DNA of 64,000 bases from Idiomarina seosinensis (GCF_003987275.1 NZ_PIQF01000001.1:868001-932000), one strand, 5' to 3'; shown: positions 29,850 through 39,784, counted from the first letter of the stretch. Made by a program: numbers and translations. Notes: a model not told the origin generated them from the letters alone.

Positions 29850-32447
29850 TTAGCTCGCTTCCGCTTCAAGAAAGTCCTGGGCGAAACGTTGCAGTACACC
29901 ACCCGCTTCGTAAATTGACACCTCTTCTCGGGTATCAAGTCGGCAATGTACAGGAACTTCTTCGCTATTGCCGTCTGTGCGATGAATGACTAAAGTCAAC
30001 ATAGCACCGGCTTCGGGCTTACCTTTAACATCAAAGGTTTCGGTACCATCAATATTTAAGGTGTTGCGCGTCGTCCCCTGTTCAAATTGAAGCGGTAGAA
30101 CCCCCATACCAATTAAGTTGGTACGATGAATCCGTTCAAAACCTTCCGCCACAATAACTTCAACACCAGCAAGACGAACACCTTTGGCAGCCCAGTCGCG
30201 CGATGAGCCCTGACCGTAATCAGCACCCGCAACAATAATTAACGGCTGTTTATTCTGCATGTAATGCTCAATGGCTTCCCACATGCGAACCGGCTTGCCC
30301 TCAGGTTCAATTCGAGCCATCGAGCCTTGAATCACATCGCCTTTTTCATCCCGCACCATCTCATTAAACAGTTTCGGGTTGGCAAAGGTCGCCCGTTGCG
30401 CCGTTAAGTGATCACCACGATGTGTTGCGTACGAGTTAAAGTCTTCTTCCGGAACACCCATTTTCGCCAGATACTCACCGGCCGCGCTGTCTGCCATGAT
30501 GGCATTCGACGGCGACAAATGATCGGTTGTAATGTTGTCACCTAATACCGCTAACGGTCGCATCCCTTTCATCGTGCGCTTAGCCGCTGAGGTGCCTTCC
30601 CAATAGGGCGGTCGACGAATATAAGTACTATCAGGACGCCAGTCATACAGTGGGTCTGTCTTGTCGCCGTAGTCCACGTTTAGATTAAACATAGGATCGT
30701 AAACCTTACGGAACTGTTCTGGCTTAACGTTCTGTTTAACCATTGCGTCAATTTCTTCATCACTCGGCCAAATGTCTTTTAACGTCACTGGGTTACCGTC
30801 AGCGTCATAGCCCAATACGTCTTTTTCGATATCAAAACGGATGGTGCCGGCAATTGCATAAGCAACAACCAACGGCGGCGATGCTAAAAATGCCTGCTTG
30901 GCATAAGGATGAATTCGTCCGTCAAAATTACGATTACCTGATAAAACCGCGGTAGAAAATAAATCCCGATCGATTATTTCCTGCTGAATTTTTGGATCCA
31001 AGGCGCCACTCATACCATTACAAGTGGTACAGGCAAACGCCACGACGCCAAACCCAAGCTGCTCCAGTTCGGGTAGCAGGTCAGCCTCTTCCAGATACAT
31101 TTTGACGGTCTTTGAACCCGGCGCTAATGAAGATTTAACCCACGGTTTACGAGTCAGGCCCAGCTTATTAGCATTACGGGCAATAAGGCCCGCAGCAATC
31201 ATATTTCTGGGATTACTGGTATTGGTGCAACTGGTTATAGCGGCAATAATAACCGCACCATCAGGCATTTCATCCTGCTCTGGTTGCTCAATGTGTTTTG
31301 CCACACCACGCTCACTCAAATCAGCTGCTGGCAGCAATGAGTGAGGATTTGAAGGGCCCGCTAAGTTACGTTCGACCTTTGACAGATCAAACTTAAGTAC
31401 TCGCTGATACTCAACCTGCTTAAGGCTGTCCCCCCAAAGACCGGTTTCTTTTGCAAACTTCTCGACCAATTCAACCTGGTCATCATCACGACCCGTGAGC
31501 TTTAAGTAATCGATTGTCTGCTCATCAATATAAAACATGGCTGCAGTTGCGCCATATTCTGGGGTCATATTAGAAATTGTCGCACGGTCACCAACTGTTA
31601 ATCCTTCGGCACCCTCACCGAAAAATTCCAGGTATGCACCAACAACTCGTTCACGACGTAAAAACTCGGTCATCGCCAAGACTAAGTCGGTGCTGGTAAT
31701 CCCTGGGCGAAGTTTCCCTGTCAATTCAACCCCAACAATATCCGGCAGGCGCATATACGACGCACGACCTAACATCACACTTTCTGCCTCTAAGCCACCT
31801 ACGCCTATTGAGATGACGCCCAGTGCATCAACCATCGGTGTATGACTGTCAGTACCGACACAGGTATCGACAAAGGCAACATTATCGCGCACCTGCACCA
31901 CCGGAGACATTTTCTCCAGGTTGATTTGGTGCATAATGCCATTGCCTGGCGGGATCACATCGACATTTTTAAACGCGGTTTTAGTCCAGTTGATAAAGTG
32001 AAACCGGTCATCGTTACGACGATCTTCAATCGCGCGGTTCTTTTCGAACGCATCGGCTTCAAACCCTGCGTGTTCCACCGCTAACGAATGGTCGACAATG
32101 AGCTGAGTTGGAACGACCGGATTTACTTTCGCCGGATCACCGCCCTTTTCACTGATCGCATCGCGTAGACCGGCAAGGTCAACGAGCGCTGTCTGGCCTA
32201 AAATGTCATGGCAAACAACTCGGGCCGGATACCACGGAAAATCGTGTTCGCTTTTACGGTACACCAGTTGTTCCAGTGACTGTGTCAAAATTTCCGGAGG
32301 ACAACGACGAACCAGGTTTTCTGCCAGCACCCGTGATGTGTATGGCAGTTTGTCATAAGCGCCGGGCTCTATTGCTTCGACGGCAGCCCGAGTATCGAAA
32401 TACTCGAGCGTAGTGCCGGCTAACTTTTTACGGTATTCAGAATTCAT
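29850..32447 (-). CDS. acnD: Fe/S-dependent 2-methylisocitrate dehydratase AcnD
   Basis: Aconitase-type enzyme that dehydrates 2-methylcitrate, replacing PrpD together with PrpF. The 865-residue protein has the three-domain aconitase core plus swivel domain. The 4Fe-4S cysteines are in Thr-Ser-Cys-Thr-Asn-Thr (near 409) and in Ala-Cys-Thr-Thr-Cys-Asn-Gly (near 475). The swivel domain carries Gln-Gly-Ser-Ser-Arg-Asp-Trp-Ala near 750. Neighbouring prpC and prpF separate it from housekeeping AcnA. It starts 15 bp after prpC. Confidence 0.97.
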   Translation of the reverse strand: MNSEYRKKLAGTTLEYFDTRAAVEAIEPGAYDKLPYTSRVLAENLVRRCPPEILTQSLEQLVYRKSEHDFPWYPARVVCHDILGQTALVDLAGLRDAISEKGGDPAKVNPVVPTQLIVDHSLAVEHAGFEADAFEKNRAIEDRRNDDRFHFINWTKTAFKNVDVIPPGNGIMHQINLEKMSPVVQVRDNVAFVDTCVGTDSHTPMVDALGVISIGVGGLEAESVMLGRASYMRLPDIVGVELTGKLRPGITSTDLVLAMTEFLRRERVVGAYLEFFGEGAEGLTVGDRATISNMTPEYGATAAMFYIDEQTIDYLKLTGRDDDQVELVEKFAKETGLWGDSLKQVEYQRVLKFDLSKVERNLAGPSNPHSLLPAADLSERGVAKHIEQPEQDEMPDGAVIIAAITSCTNTSNPRNMIAAGLIARNANKLGLTRKPWVKSSLAPGSKTVKMYLEEADLLPELEQLGFGVVAFACTTCNGMSGALDPKIQQEIIDRDLFSTAVLSGNRNFDGRIHPYAKQAFLASPPLVVAYAIAGTIRFDIEKDVLGYDADGNPVTLKDIWPSDEEIDAMVKQNVKPEQFRKVYDPMFNLNVDYGDKTDPLYDWRPDSTYIRRPPYWEGTSAAKRTMKGMRPLAVLGDNITTDHLSPSNAIMADSAAGEYLAKMGVPEEDFNSYATHRGDHLTAQRATFANPKLFNEMVRDEKGDVIQGSMARIEPEGKPVRMWEAIEHYMQNKQPLIIVAGADYGQGSSRDWAAKGVRLAGVEVIVAEGFERIHRTNLIGMGVLPLQFEQGTTRNTLNIDGTETFDVKGKPEAGAMLTLVIHRTDGNSEEVPVHCRLDTREEVSIYEAGGVLQRFAQDFLEAEAS

Positions 32448-32462
32448 ACAACCAAGCCTCGC

Positions 32463-33587
32463 TTATCGTTCGTTAAGAGCGGGTACTGCACGCGATTCTG
32501 GCCCGGTGTAATCTGCCGATGGGCGAATAATCCGATTATTTGCGCGTTGCTCTTTAACGTGGGCTGTCCACCCGGTAACACGAGACATAACAAAAATTGG
32601 AGTAAATAACTTGGTTGGAATGCCCATGTAGTTATAGGCTGATGCATGGAAGAAATCCGCATTCGGGAATAAGTTTTTCTCACGACGCATAACTTCTTCA
32701 CAGCGCGCTGAAACCTCGTATAAACGGCTGTCACCAACTTCTTCTGACAGCTTTTTAGACCACGCTTTAATAATGTCATTGCGAGGGTCAAAATCACGAT
32801 AAATTGCGTGACCAAAGCCCATGATTTTCTCTTTACGCTCAAGCATACCCATCAGTTTTTGCTCGGCATCATCAGCGTCTTTCATGTCTTCAATTAATTC
32901 CATTGCCGCTTCGTTAGCACCACCATGAAGAGGTCCGCGTAACGAGCCAATAGCACCTGTCACACATGAGTGCAGATCAGACAACGTTGAAGCACAGACT
33001 CGCGCAGTAAAGGTGGACGCGTTAAATTCGTGCTCTGCGTATAAAATTAATGATGTGTTCATTACGTCCGCATGCAGTTTTGACGGAGATTTGTCATGCA
33101 ATAACCGCAGGAAATGAGCGCCGATAGACAATTCTTCTGAGTCGGTATCAATCCGCACGCCGTCATGGGTAAAGCGATACCAATAAAGCACCATACCAGG
33201 GAATGTTGCTAGCAAGCGCTCGATATGAGCGTCAGCTTCGTCAAAACTTTCTTCTGTTTCCAGATTGCCTAACATTGAAGCGCCAGTCCGCATAACATCC
33301 ATCGGATGTGCGTCTTTTGGAATACGCTCTAAGACGTCTTTTAGCTCTTGCGGTAAAACGCGCAGTGATTTCAAACGTTTTTTATAGTCATCCAACTGCG
33401 ACTGGTTCGGAAGTTCGCCTTTTGCCAACAAATAAGCCACTTCTTCAAAGCTTACTTTTTCCGCCAGTTCCTTGATGTCATAGCCTCGGTAAGTTAAGCC
33501 AGAACCTGATTTACCAACAGTACACAGAGCTGTCTCGCCCGCTGACTGACCACGCAATCCTGCGCCACTTAGTTTCTTATCTGCCAT
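32463..33587 (-). CDS. prpC: 2-methylcitrate synthase PrpC
   Basis: Condenses propionyl-CoA with oxaloacetate. The 374-residue protein has the citrate-synthase fold with the catalytic His in Gly-Pro-Leu-His-Gly-Gly-Ala-Asn-Glu, the second His in Gly-Phe-Gly-His-Ala-Ile-Tyr, and the catalytic Asp further downstream. Its short N terminus (Gly-Leu-Arg-Gly-Gln-Ser-Ala-Gly-Glu-Thr-Ala) is characteristic of PrpC and differs from GltA. The 54-bp gap after prpB contains a weak 6-bp hairpin (33624-33640). Confidence 0.97.
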   Translation of the reverse strand: MADKKLSGAGLRGQSAGETALCTVGKSGSGLTYRGYDIKELAEKVSFEEVAYLLAKGELPNQSQLDDYKKRLKSLRVLPQELKDVLERIPKDAHPMDVMRTGASMLGNLETEESFDEADAHIERLLATFPGMVLYWYRFTHDGVRIDTDSEELSIGAHFLRLLHDKSPSKLHADVMNTSLILYAEHEFNASTFTARVCASTLSDLHSCVTGAIGSLRGPLHGGANEAAMELIEDMKDADDAEQKLMGMLERKEKIMGFGHAIYRDFDPRNDIIKAWSKKLSEEVGDSRLYEVSARCEEVMRREKNLFPNADFFHASAYNYMGIPTKLFTPIFVMSRVTGWTAHVKEQRANNRIIRPSADYTGPESRAVPALNER

Positions 33588-33641
33588 AGTTCTTTACCTC
33601 TTAATTTTATTATCGATAGCAATCTGCGCTGTCTGCGCAGT

Positions 33642-34520
33642 TTACTTCTTGAATAGCTCGTCTAACTTCTGTTCAAAGTCATGGTAATTCAAAAATTCGT
33701 ATAGCTCTGCTCGCGTCTGCATATCATCGACCACTTGTTTCTGATCGCCATTTTGCAAAATACTGTTATAAACGTTAAGCGCGGCTTTATTCATTGCCCG
33801 GAATGCGCTGAGTGGGTATAAAACAATCTCAACACCAACCTCTGCCAGCTCTTGCTTATTGAACAATGGAGTCGCACCAAACTCGGTAATGTTTGCAAGT
33901 ACTGGAACATCCAATGCCTCAGTAAAGGCTTTGTATTGATCCAGTGTATGCACAGCTTCGGCAAAAATAGCATCCGCTCCAGCGTCAACGCATGCCTGCG
34001 CGCGTTCTAATGCAGCATCCAGCCCCTGTTGTTGCAATGCATCGGTCCGCGCCATGATCAAAAATTGGTCGTCAATGCGCGCATCAACTGCCGCTTTTAC
34101 CCGATCAACCATCTCTTGTTGTGTCACAATCTCTTTATTCGGACGATGGCCACAGCGCTTTTGAGCCACTTGATCTTCAATGTGCATACCTGCCGCACCG
34201 GCGCGAGTCATTTCTTGCACTGTACGGGCGATATTGAACGCGCCGCCCCAACCGGTGTCTGCGTCTACTAATAAAGGTAGATCACTAGCTCCGGTTATGC
34301 GACGAATGTCTTCACATACATCGTTCAGCGAGGTCATACCCAGGTCAGGCAAACCGAAAGAGGCGTTGGCGACACCTGCCCCCGATAAATACAAGGCTTT
34401 GTGGCCAACTTTTTCCGCCATCATTGCGGTATAAGCATTGATGGTTCCGACAATTTGTAAGGGGGTTTCTGCCTGAATTGCTTGACGCAGTTTAGCGCCC
34501 GGACTTTGCGGTTGAGTCAT
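33642..34520 (-). CDS. prpB: 2-methylisocitrate lyase PrpB
   Basis: Cleaves 2-methylisocitrate to pyruvate and succinate, the last step of the cycle. The 292-residue protein is of the isocitrate-lyase/PEP-mutase family with the catalytic loop Lys121-Arg-Cys123-Gly-His125. The metal-binding Asp-Ala-Asp-Thr-Gly-Trp-Gly sits at about 86-92. Its start overlaps the regulator's stop by 4 bp, so regulator and enzyme are translated from one message. Confidence 0.97.
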   Translation of the reverse strand: MTQPQSPGAKLRQAIQAETPLQIVGTINAYTAMMAEKVGHKALYLSGAGVANASFGLPDLGMTSLNDVCEDIRRITGASDLPLLVDADTGWGGAFNIARTVQEMTRAGAAGMHIEDQVAQKRCGHRPNKEIVTQQEMVDRVKAAVDARIDDQFLIMARTDALQQQGLDAALERAQACVDAGADAIFAEAVHTLDQYKAFTEALDVPVLANITEFGATPLFNKQELAEVGVEIVLYPLSAFRAMNKAALNVYNSILQNGDQKQVVDDMQTRAELYEFLNYHDFEQKLDELFKK

Positions 34521-35215
34521 GATACTTCCTTATCTACTTGTAGTTTCTTCTCGATATTTTTACGCGACGCACTAATATGACGACGCATTAATAAATCGGC
34601 GAGTTCACCATCGCGATTGGCGATGGCATTAATAATTGCTTTGTGCTCATCAAAAGCTCGAGAAACACGAGGACCATTCATTCCTAATTGCACGCGATAC
34701 ATGCGAACTAGAAAATATAGCTCATCACACAGCATGTTGATCAAATACTGATTTTTACTGGCTAAAATGATGCGGTAATGAAAGTCGACATCGCCAGCTT
34801 CCTGATAATAACTTTCGCCTTCTCGTACTCGTTGGCTGTTTAGATGCTGTTCCAGCAATTTGGCTAGTGCATCAATTTCTTCATCGGCCATTCTTTCTGC
34901 CGCCAACCGACAAGCTAGCCCTTCAAGTTCCTCGCGAATCTGATACAGTGCAGTCAAACCGTCAGCAGTTAACGTTACGACCCGAGCACCTGCGTTAGGA
35001 GTTCGCTCGATAAGGTGGCAACGCTCTAAGCGAGCCAGAGCTTCGCGAAGCGGAGCGCGGCTTACATTAAATTGCTTAGCTAAACCAGTTTCACTGATCT
35101 TTGCACCCGGAGCTAACTGCCCTTCAACAATGGCTTGCTGCACCGACACCAGCACCCGATCAGCGGACGTAACTGGTGATCTTAAGTTATACTGGGGATC
35201 GTATGTAGAATTCAT
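34517..35215 (-). CDS. GntR-family (FCD) regulator of propionate catabolism
   Basis: Transcription factor of 232 residues. It has an N-terminal winged helix (about 20-85; [16 protein letters not shown]) and a C-terminal FCD ligand domain (about 95-220) with the expected Asp and His metal ligands (Asp-Val-Asp-Phe-His near 145; His near 195 and 217). It heads the prp operon. Two identical TTGTCGACAA cores upstream fit FadR/FCD-type operators. Regulators of this type for methylcitrate genes in Shewanella-like bacteria have been called PrpQ or PrpR in regulon compilations; I leave the symbol open. 2-Methylcitrate or a related acid is the probable ligand. Confidence 0.93.
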   Translation of the reverse strand: MNSTYDPQYNLRSPVTSADRVLVSVQQAIVEGQLAPGAKISETGLAKQFNVSRAPLREALARLERCHLIERTPNAGARVVTLTADGLTALYQIREELEGLACRLAAERMADEEIDALAKLLEQHLNSQRVREGESYYQEAGDVDFHYRIILASKNQYLINMLCDELYFLVRMYRVQLGMNGPRVSRAFDEHKAIINAIANRDGELADLLMRRHISASRKNIEKKLQVDKEVS

Positions 35216-35228
35216 GCAATGACACTGT

Positions 35229-35238
35229 TTGTCGACAA
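35229..35238. promoter_or_regulatory. GntR-type operator 1
   Basis: The perfect palindrome TTGTCGACAA ends 14 bp upstream of the regulator start codon. A bound repressor here would block the start of the prp transcript. Confidence 0.75.
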
Positions 35239-35287
35239 TAGGTAAAGAATACCCGTAAATTGATTGTTTTTCAACGCGGGCATGCCA

Positions 35288-35303
35288 ATATTGTCGACAA
35301 TAT
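35288..35303. promoter_or_regulatory. GntR-type operator 2
   Basis: The 16-bp perfect palindrome ATATTGTCGACAATAT contains the same 10-bp core as operator 1, 62 bp away. It is 73 bp from the regulator start and 40 bp from the start of the divergent MHYT-GGDEF-EAL gene, so it could influence both. Confidence 0.75.
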
Positions 35304-35343
35304 CCCGTTTTAGGATATTCTTAAAGGATTTAAGACACCAACT

Positions 35344-37512
35344 ATGCTCGATTTTTGGCGACAGTTTTTTGATTTAGGTCAGCATCAACAGCTGCCTCTA
35401 GAAGGTGATTATGATATTTGGCTGGTTCTGCTGTCCTATGTTATTGCTTTTATTGCCTCTCTTTCAGCTTTAAAAATTTTAGATCGAGCTTATGGATATC
35501 GTTCAAAGGTTCGCCAGCGGGGTTGGGTAGCGGCTACCGCGGTAATTGCCGGTATTGGCGTTTGGAGCATGCATTTTATCGGCATGTTAGCGTTTGAACT
35601 CCCTATTTCGGTGTCTCACTCTGTCGGTTTAACGCTGTTCTCTATGCTACCCGCTATTATCGGTAACTTTATTGCCTACTCGTTACATCTTTATGCGCAC
35701 CAGCTGCAAGAACAACAGTCTCTGTCCTCGCGCAAAAAAGTAGTTTTGACCTTAACCTCAGGCGCTATATTAGGTGCCGGTATAGGTTTGATGCATTACC
35801 TGGGAATGGAAGCTATGGTACTTGCTGCCGATTTGCGCTATCACCCGGGCTGGTTTGCCGGCTCCATTATTGTTGCGGTCGTTCTCGGTGTGCTCGCAAT
35901 GTCGACCTACCGGAGGTATCGCGCGCCGCAAAATCGTCAAGCTCCGGCCAAGCGAATACGGCTACTGACTGCTTTAATTATTGCTGCGGCAATAACCGGA
36001 ATGCATTATGTTGCCATGTTAGCGGCTCGTTTTTATGAAGATAGTACACCGCTTCCGGCAATTATGTCATCAAGTCATCAACAACATTATTGGCTAATTT
36101 ATGCGATAGCTATTGCTGTAGCTGTTATTGCTATTGTTGCCTGGCTATCTTCAGTTGTTGACCATCGCTTGCAATTAAATCAACGCCAAATTCAACAGTC
36201 TGGTAAAAAAATTCGCGAGCTTGCTTATAACGATACCCTAACTGGATTACCGAATCGGCGCTCACTGCTGGAGTATTTAAACTCCCAGCAAGAAGAAGTG
36301 CCGGACGGCGAATGCCTGGCACTGTTTTTAATCGACATCGATAAGTTCAAAGTGCTTAACAATACCCTTGGGCCAACCCTTGGTGATACCTTGTTGCAAT
36401 CTGTCACTCACCGACTTGAACGGTTACCGCTGGACATTCATATGGTGGCGCGACCGAGTTCAAATGAGTTTGCCGCCGTTGCACGCATTTCCTGTGATGG
36501 CAATCCGGCCAAAGCACAGTCGGCCATAATGACTATGGCAAAACATATTCAGCAGCGACTGGAGGAGCCTTATTCGTTAAGAGACTACCGTCACCGTTGT
36601 TCAATGAGTATTGGCATGACGCTGCTTAATAAACAAAATAAATCAGCCGATGAGGTTTTGGTTCAGGCCGCATTAGCGTTAGCAGAGGCTAAGCGTTGCG
36701 GACTCGGCCAGATACAACTGTTTCATCCACAGATGGCTGATACCATGGAGCACCGCGTCAGAATGGAGTCTGACTTGCGTTGGGCGATAGAAAACAATCA
36801 ACAGTTAGAATTGTATTTGCAGCCCCAGCTTAACCGCTCCCGTCAGGTCATCGGTGCTGAGGCTCTCATCCGTTGGCAGCATCCAAAGCAAGGCTTTATT
36901 TCGCCGGCTGAATTTATCCCACTTGCTGAAGAAACCGGCTTAATTGTTTCACTCGGCGACTGGGTTAACCAACAGGCCTGTAAAATCATAAAACAATGGC
37001 AACAGTTGGGCATGGCTCATTTGGTGTTGTCCATAAATGTTAGCTCGCCACAATTCCAGCAGCTCGATTTTGTCGACAAGCTGAATGATTTAATCCGGCA
37101 ATATGATGTTCCCCCAGGTTCGCTGAAAATTGAACTTACTGAAAGTGTGTTGATGCAGAATGTCGACGAGGTTATCGGCAAAATAAATGAACTTAAGCAA
37201 TTAGGTATTCAGTTCGCATTGGATGACTTCGGTACTGGGTACTCATCGCTGTCTTACTTAATGAAGCTGCCATTTGACCTGCTCAAAATAGACGTTTCTT
37301 TTGTCCGAGAAATGTTAAGTTCGCCTGAAAAGGACGCGATAGTGAGAACCATCGTGCAGCTATCTCACAACCTCGGCTTAAGTGTTGTTGCCGAAGGTGT
37401 TGAAACAGAGCAGCACTTTCAACATCTGCAGATGTTGGGGTGTGACTCTTTCCAGGGCTTTCTATTTAGTAAACCCGTTCCTGCAGTTGAGTTTCAGCAG
37501 CAAACACCCTAA
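35344..37512 (+). CDS. MHYT-GGDEF-EAL membrane protein, probable c-di-GMP phosphodiesterase
   Basis: Membrane sensor of 722 residues acting on cyclic di-GMP. The N-terminal third is an MHYT domain of about seven helices, with Met-His pairs at 76-77, 150-151 and 220-221 that are thought to bind copper or a gas ligand. The GGDEF domain (about 290-460) is degenerate: the signature position reads Arg-Pro-Ser-Ser-Asn-Glu-Phe (370-376), so cyclase activity is unlikely. The EAL domain (about 475-715) keeps Glu506-Ala-Leu-Ile-Arg and Asp-Asp-Phe-Gly-Thr-Gly-Tyr-Ser, so it should hydrolyse c-di-GMP. It is divergent from the propionate regulator, with a shared operator-like palindrome 40 bp upstream. 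Confidence 0.93.
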   Translation: MLDFWRQFFDLGQHQQLPLEGDYDIWLVLLSYVIAFIASLSALKILDRAYGYRSKVRQRGWVAATAVIAGIGVWSMHFIGMLAFELPISVSHSVGLTLFSMLPAIIGNFIAYSLHLYAHQLQEQQSLSSRKKVVLTLTSGAILGAGIGLMHYLGMEAMVLAADLRYHPGWFAGSIIVAVVLGVLAMSTYRRYRAPQNRQAPAKRIRLLTALIIAAAITGMHYVAMLAARFYEDSTPLPAIMSSSHQQHYWLIYAIAIAVAVIAIVAWLSSVVDHRLQLNQRQIQQSGKKIRELAYNDTLTGLPNRRSLLEYLNSQQEEVPDGECLALFLIDIDKFKVLNNTLGPTLGDTLLQSVTHRLERLPLDIHMVARPSSNEFAAVARISCDGNPAKAQSAIMTMAKHIQQRLEEPYSLRDYRHRCSMSIGMTLLNKQNKSADEVLVQAALALAEAKRCGLGQIQLFHPQMADTMEHRVRMESDLRWAIENNQQLELYLQPQLNRSRQVIGAEALIRWQHPKQGFISPAEFIPLAEETGLIVSLGDWVNQQACKIIKQWQQLGMAHLVLSINVSSPQFQQLDFVDKLNDLIRQYDVPPGSLKIELTESVLMQNVDEVIGKINELKQLGIQFALDDFGTGYSSLSYLMKLPFDLLKIDVSFVREMLSSPEKDAIVRTIVQLSHNLGLSVVAEGVETEQHFQHLQMLGCDSFQGFLFSKPVPAVEFQQQTP

Positions 37513-37655
37513 AAACCATTGAATTCATCGTTTTCGGTTCCATTCTTCCGTTCTGGCTAGTAAAGTAAGGCCACTTTTTCCGACTCATACTTTAGTCGAA
37601 CAAGTTGCTAGTGACGCTAACTATTTGATGTTAAATAACAAAATGGATAATAAGA

Positions 37656-39200
37656 ATGGATCCTAAAAATATCGTCGATAAAGACGCAAGCTTCTTCGGT
37701 CAGCCGGGTGGCTTGCAAACGCTATTCTTTACCGAAATGTGGGAGCGCATGAGTTATTACGGCATGCGTGCGCTGTTAGTGCTATTTATGACAGCCACTC
37801 TGCAAGAAGGTGGTATCGCTCTAACCGTTGCCTCAGCAACCGCTATTTATGGTCTTTACACCGGTGCGGTGTACTTTATGGGCCTGCCTGGTGGCTGGAT
37901 TGCTGACCGTTTATTAGGTGGCCAAAAAGCGACTTGGTATGGTGGTATCATCATTATGCTCGGCCACATCGTGTTGGCCATTCCCAGCGAAGCCGGCTTT
38001 TTTATTGGCATGATCTTAGTGGTGTTAGGCACCGGTTTGTTAAAGCCCAATATTACGGCGATGGTCGGCCAGCTTTATGGTCCTAACGACGACCGTCGCG
38101 ACGGCGGCTATACCCTCTATTATATGGGTATCAATATTGGTTCCATCATCGGTTACTTTGTAACAGGCTACCTACAAACTAATGTCGGTTATCACTGGGG
38201 TTTTGGCGCTGCAGCCGTTGGTATGGCCCTTGGCCTAATTCAGTACCGCCTGACTTTACCTAAACTAAAAGGTGTTGGTGCCGAACCACCAAAACCTTTA
38301 GGCCCTAATGGAATGAAGCGCAGTTGGATGCTTATTTGGGCCTTATTAGCTGGTTTAGCCGTGGTCACCTATCTAGCGTTAAACGATGTTATTATTATTA
38401 ATCCAACCGTCGTCGCTGGTAATGTTGCAATAATATTCACCATAATTTTCTTTGCTTACTACTTAAGCATTTTCCTGTTTGGCAAGCTCACCAGAAATGA
38501 AATGAAGCGCTTAGGAGCTCTGTTTTTAGTGTGTATTGCCTCAACCTGCTTCTGGGCCGGTTTTGAACAAGCAGGTTCTTCCTTTAACTTGTTTGCGCGC
38601 GACTTAACCGATCGCATGGTGGGCGACTTCGAAATACCAACCACCTGGTTCCAGTCGTTAAATTCGATTTTTCTGGTCGCCTTGTCACCGTTCTTCGCCG
38701 CGCTTTGGATAAACCTAAGCAAGCGTATGATTAACCCGTCTTATGGCTTTAAAAGTGCGCTCGGTCTAATCATTATGGCAACCGGTTTTATCGTTATGTT
38801 TTTCGCCTCTCAGGCTGCAGCCAGTGGCTTAAAAGTGGCTCCGTATTGGCTGGTAGCTGTTTACTTTATCCATACAGTGGGTGAATTGTGCCTGAGCCCG
38901 GTTGCTCTAAGTGCGGTCAGTAAACTGTCTCCGAAGCGTATGGCCGGTCAGCTGATGGGCGTTTTCGTACTCACCTACGCGATGGGTAATGTAATTGCCG
39001 GTCTTTTAGCGGGCGGGCTAGACCCTGAAAACCCTTCAGCAATGCCTGAACTCTACTGGACCATATTTGTGTTTGGTGTCAGCGTTGGTGCTGTTGTCTT
39101 TGTGCTTGCCTTGTTTACCCGTAAATGGGAGAAACTGGCCGAGGACGACGACCACCCTGGTGCAGTAATTGATGCCAACGAACCCGTTGGTAAGCCTTAA
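37656..39200 (+). CDS. POT/PTR2-family proton-dependent oligopeptide transporter
   Basis: Imports di- and tripeptides with protons. The 514-residue protein has about 12-14 helices. The family proton-coupling motif ExxER is visible as Glu27-Met-Trp-Glu30-Arg31 followed by Met-Ser-Tyr-Tyr-Gly. The PTR2 signature Gly-Gly-Trp-Ile-Ala-Asp-Arg-Leu-Leu-Gly-Gly lies near residue 78. The C-terminal signature region is near 300 (Phe-Trp-Ala-Gly-Phe-Glu-Gln-Ala-Gly-Ser-Ser). It is a single gene with its own terminator. Peptide use fits an amino-acid-feeding marine bacterium. Confidence 0.95.
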   Translation: MDPKNIVDKDASFFGQPGGLQTLFFTEMWERMSYYGMRALLVLFMTATLQEGGIALTVASATAIYGLYTGAVYFMGLPGGWIADRLLGGQKATWYGGIIIMLGHIVLAIPSEAGFFIGMILVVLGTGLLKPNITAMVGQLYGPNDDRRDGGYTLYYMGINIGSIIGYFVTGYLQTNVGYHWGFGAAAVGMALGLIQYRLTLPKLKGVGAEPPKPLGPNGMKRSWMLIWALLAGLAVVTYLALNDVIIINPTVVAGNVAIIFTIIFFAYYLSIFLFGKLTRNEMKRLGALFLVCIASTCFWAGFEQAGSSFNLFARDLTDRMVGDFEIPTTWFQSLNSIFLVALSPFFAALWINLSKRMINPSYGFKSALGLIIMATGFIVMFFASQAAASGLKVAPYWLVAVYFIHTVGELCLSPVALSAVSKLSPKRMAGQLMGVFVLTYAMGNVIAGLLAGGLDPENPSAMPELYWTIFVFGVSVGAVVFVLALFTRKWEKLAEDDDHPGAVIDANEPVGKP

Positions 39201-39225
39201 AATAGAATAGCGTTTTGCTAAAACT

Positions 39226-39252
39226 AAAAAGGGACCTTTCGGTCCCTTTTTT
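39226..39252. terminator. Bidirectional intrinsic terminator after the POT gene
   Basis: AAAAAGGGACC (39226-39236) and GGTCCCTTTTT (39241-39251) form a perfect stem with a TTTC loop, between the convergent POT and DUF4442 genes. Confidence 0.93.
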
Positions 39253-39260
39253 AATCCCCT

Positions 39261-39731
39261 TTAACGCGTCGGTTTCTCCGACAGGTAAATTATAATTTCG
39301 CCCGCAGCAACGACCGTGCCGTCGTCGCGCCTTGCTTCGACCCGAATGGGTTGTTCTCCCGGCTGCCAGGTATCCTCCGAGGCTTTTGCCGTAATTGTCA
39401 CATCGCTATTGGTCTTAGCCAGGTACTGAACATTCATTCCTTTCGGTATCCAACGCAGGTGTTTTGGAATCGAGGCTTCGGCTACCGCTCCCATCGCCAT
39501 CTCCATACCGTTACATATGGCAATCGCGTGAACCGTTCCGATATGGTTGAGAACCGCTTTTCGCTTGTTAAAAGTTAGCTGACAATAATTGGGCCTTAAT
39601 TCAGTAATTAACGGCTTAATAGTAGCGAAGTACGGTGCCTTCCGGGCAAACATGATGGAAAATATTTTTCGTCCAAACGGCAGAGCCAGACAGCGCTGGT
39701 ATAAATTTAATAAATAATTAGAACTGGCCAA
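39261..39731 (-). CDS. DUF4442 hotdog-fold protein (thioesterase-like)
   Basis: Putative acyl-CoA thioesterase-like protein of about 156 residues. The hotdog core runs from about 50 to 150, with Asn-His-Ile-Gly-Thr-Val-His-Ala-Ile-Ala in the position of the substrate helix and Arg-Val-Glu-Ala-Arg-Arg-Asp-Asp-Gly-Thr in the last strands. This fits DUF4442. The ATG-less N terminus forces a TTG start. I prefer the TTG at 39731, which has GGAG eight bases upstream, over the TTG at 39758, which lies inside the icd terminator. No specific substrate can be named. Confidence 0.8.
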   Translation of the reverse strand: MASSNYLLNLYQRCLALPFGRKIFSIMFARKAPYFATIKPLITELRPNYCQLTFNKRKAVLNHIGTVHAIAICNGMEMAMGAVAEASIPKHLRWIPKGMNVQYLAKTNSDVTITAKASEDTWQPGEQPIRVEARRDDGTVVAAGEIIIYLSEKPTR

Positions 39732-39758
39732 AATGAATTCTCCAAACCATTGAAACAA

Positions 39759-39784
39759 AAAAAGCAGGCCTAAGCCTGCTTTTT
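39759..39784 (-). terminator. Intrinsic terminator of icd
   Basis: AAAAAGCAGGC (39759-39769) and GCCTGCTTTTT (39774-39784) with a 4-nt loop. Read leftward, it ends in a run of T's after the icd stop and just before the DUF4442 gene. Confidence 0.9.

Noticed and set aside
32444-32842. 132-residue frame overlapping prpC
   Set aside because: It lies almost entirely within prpC on the same strand but out of frame, with no domain features.
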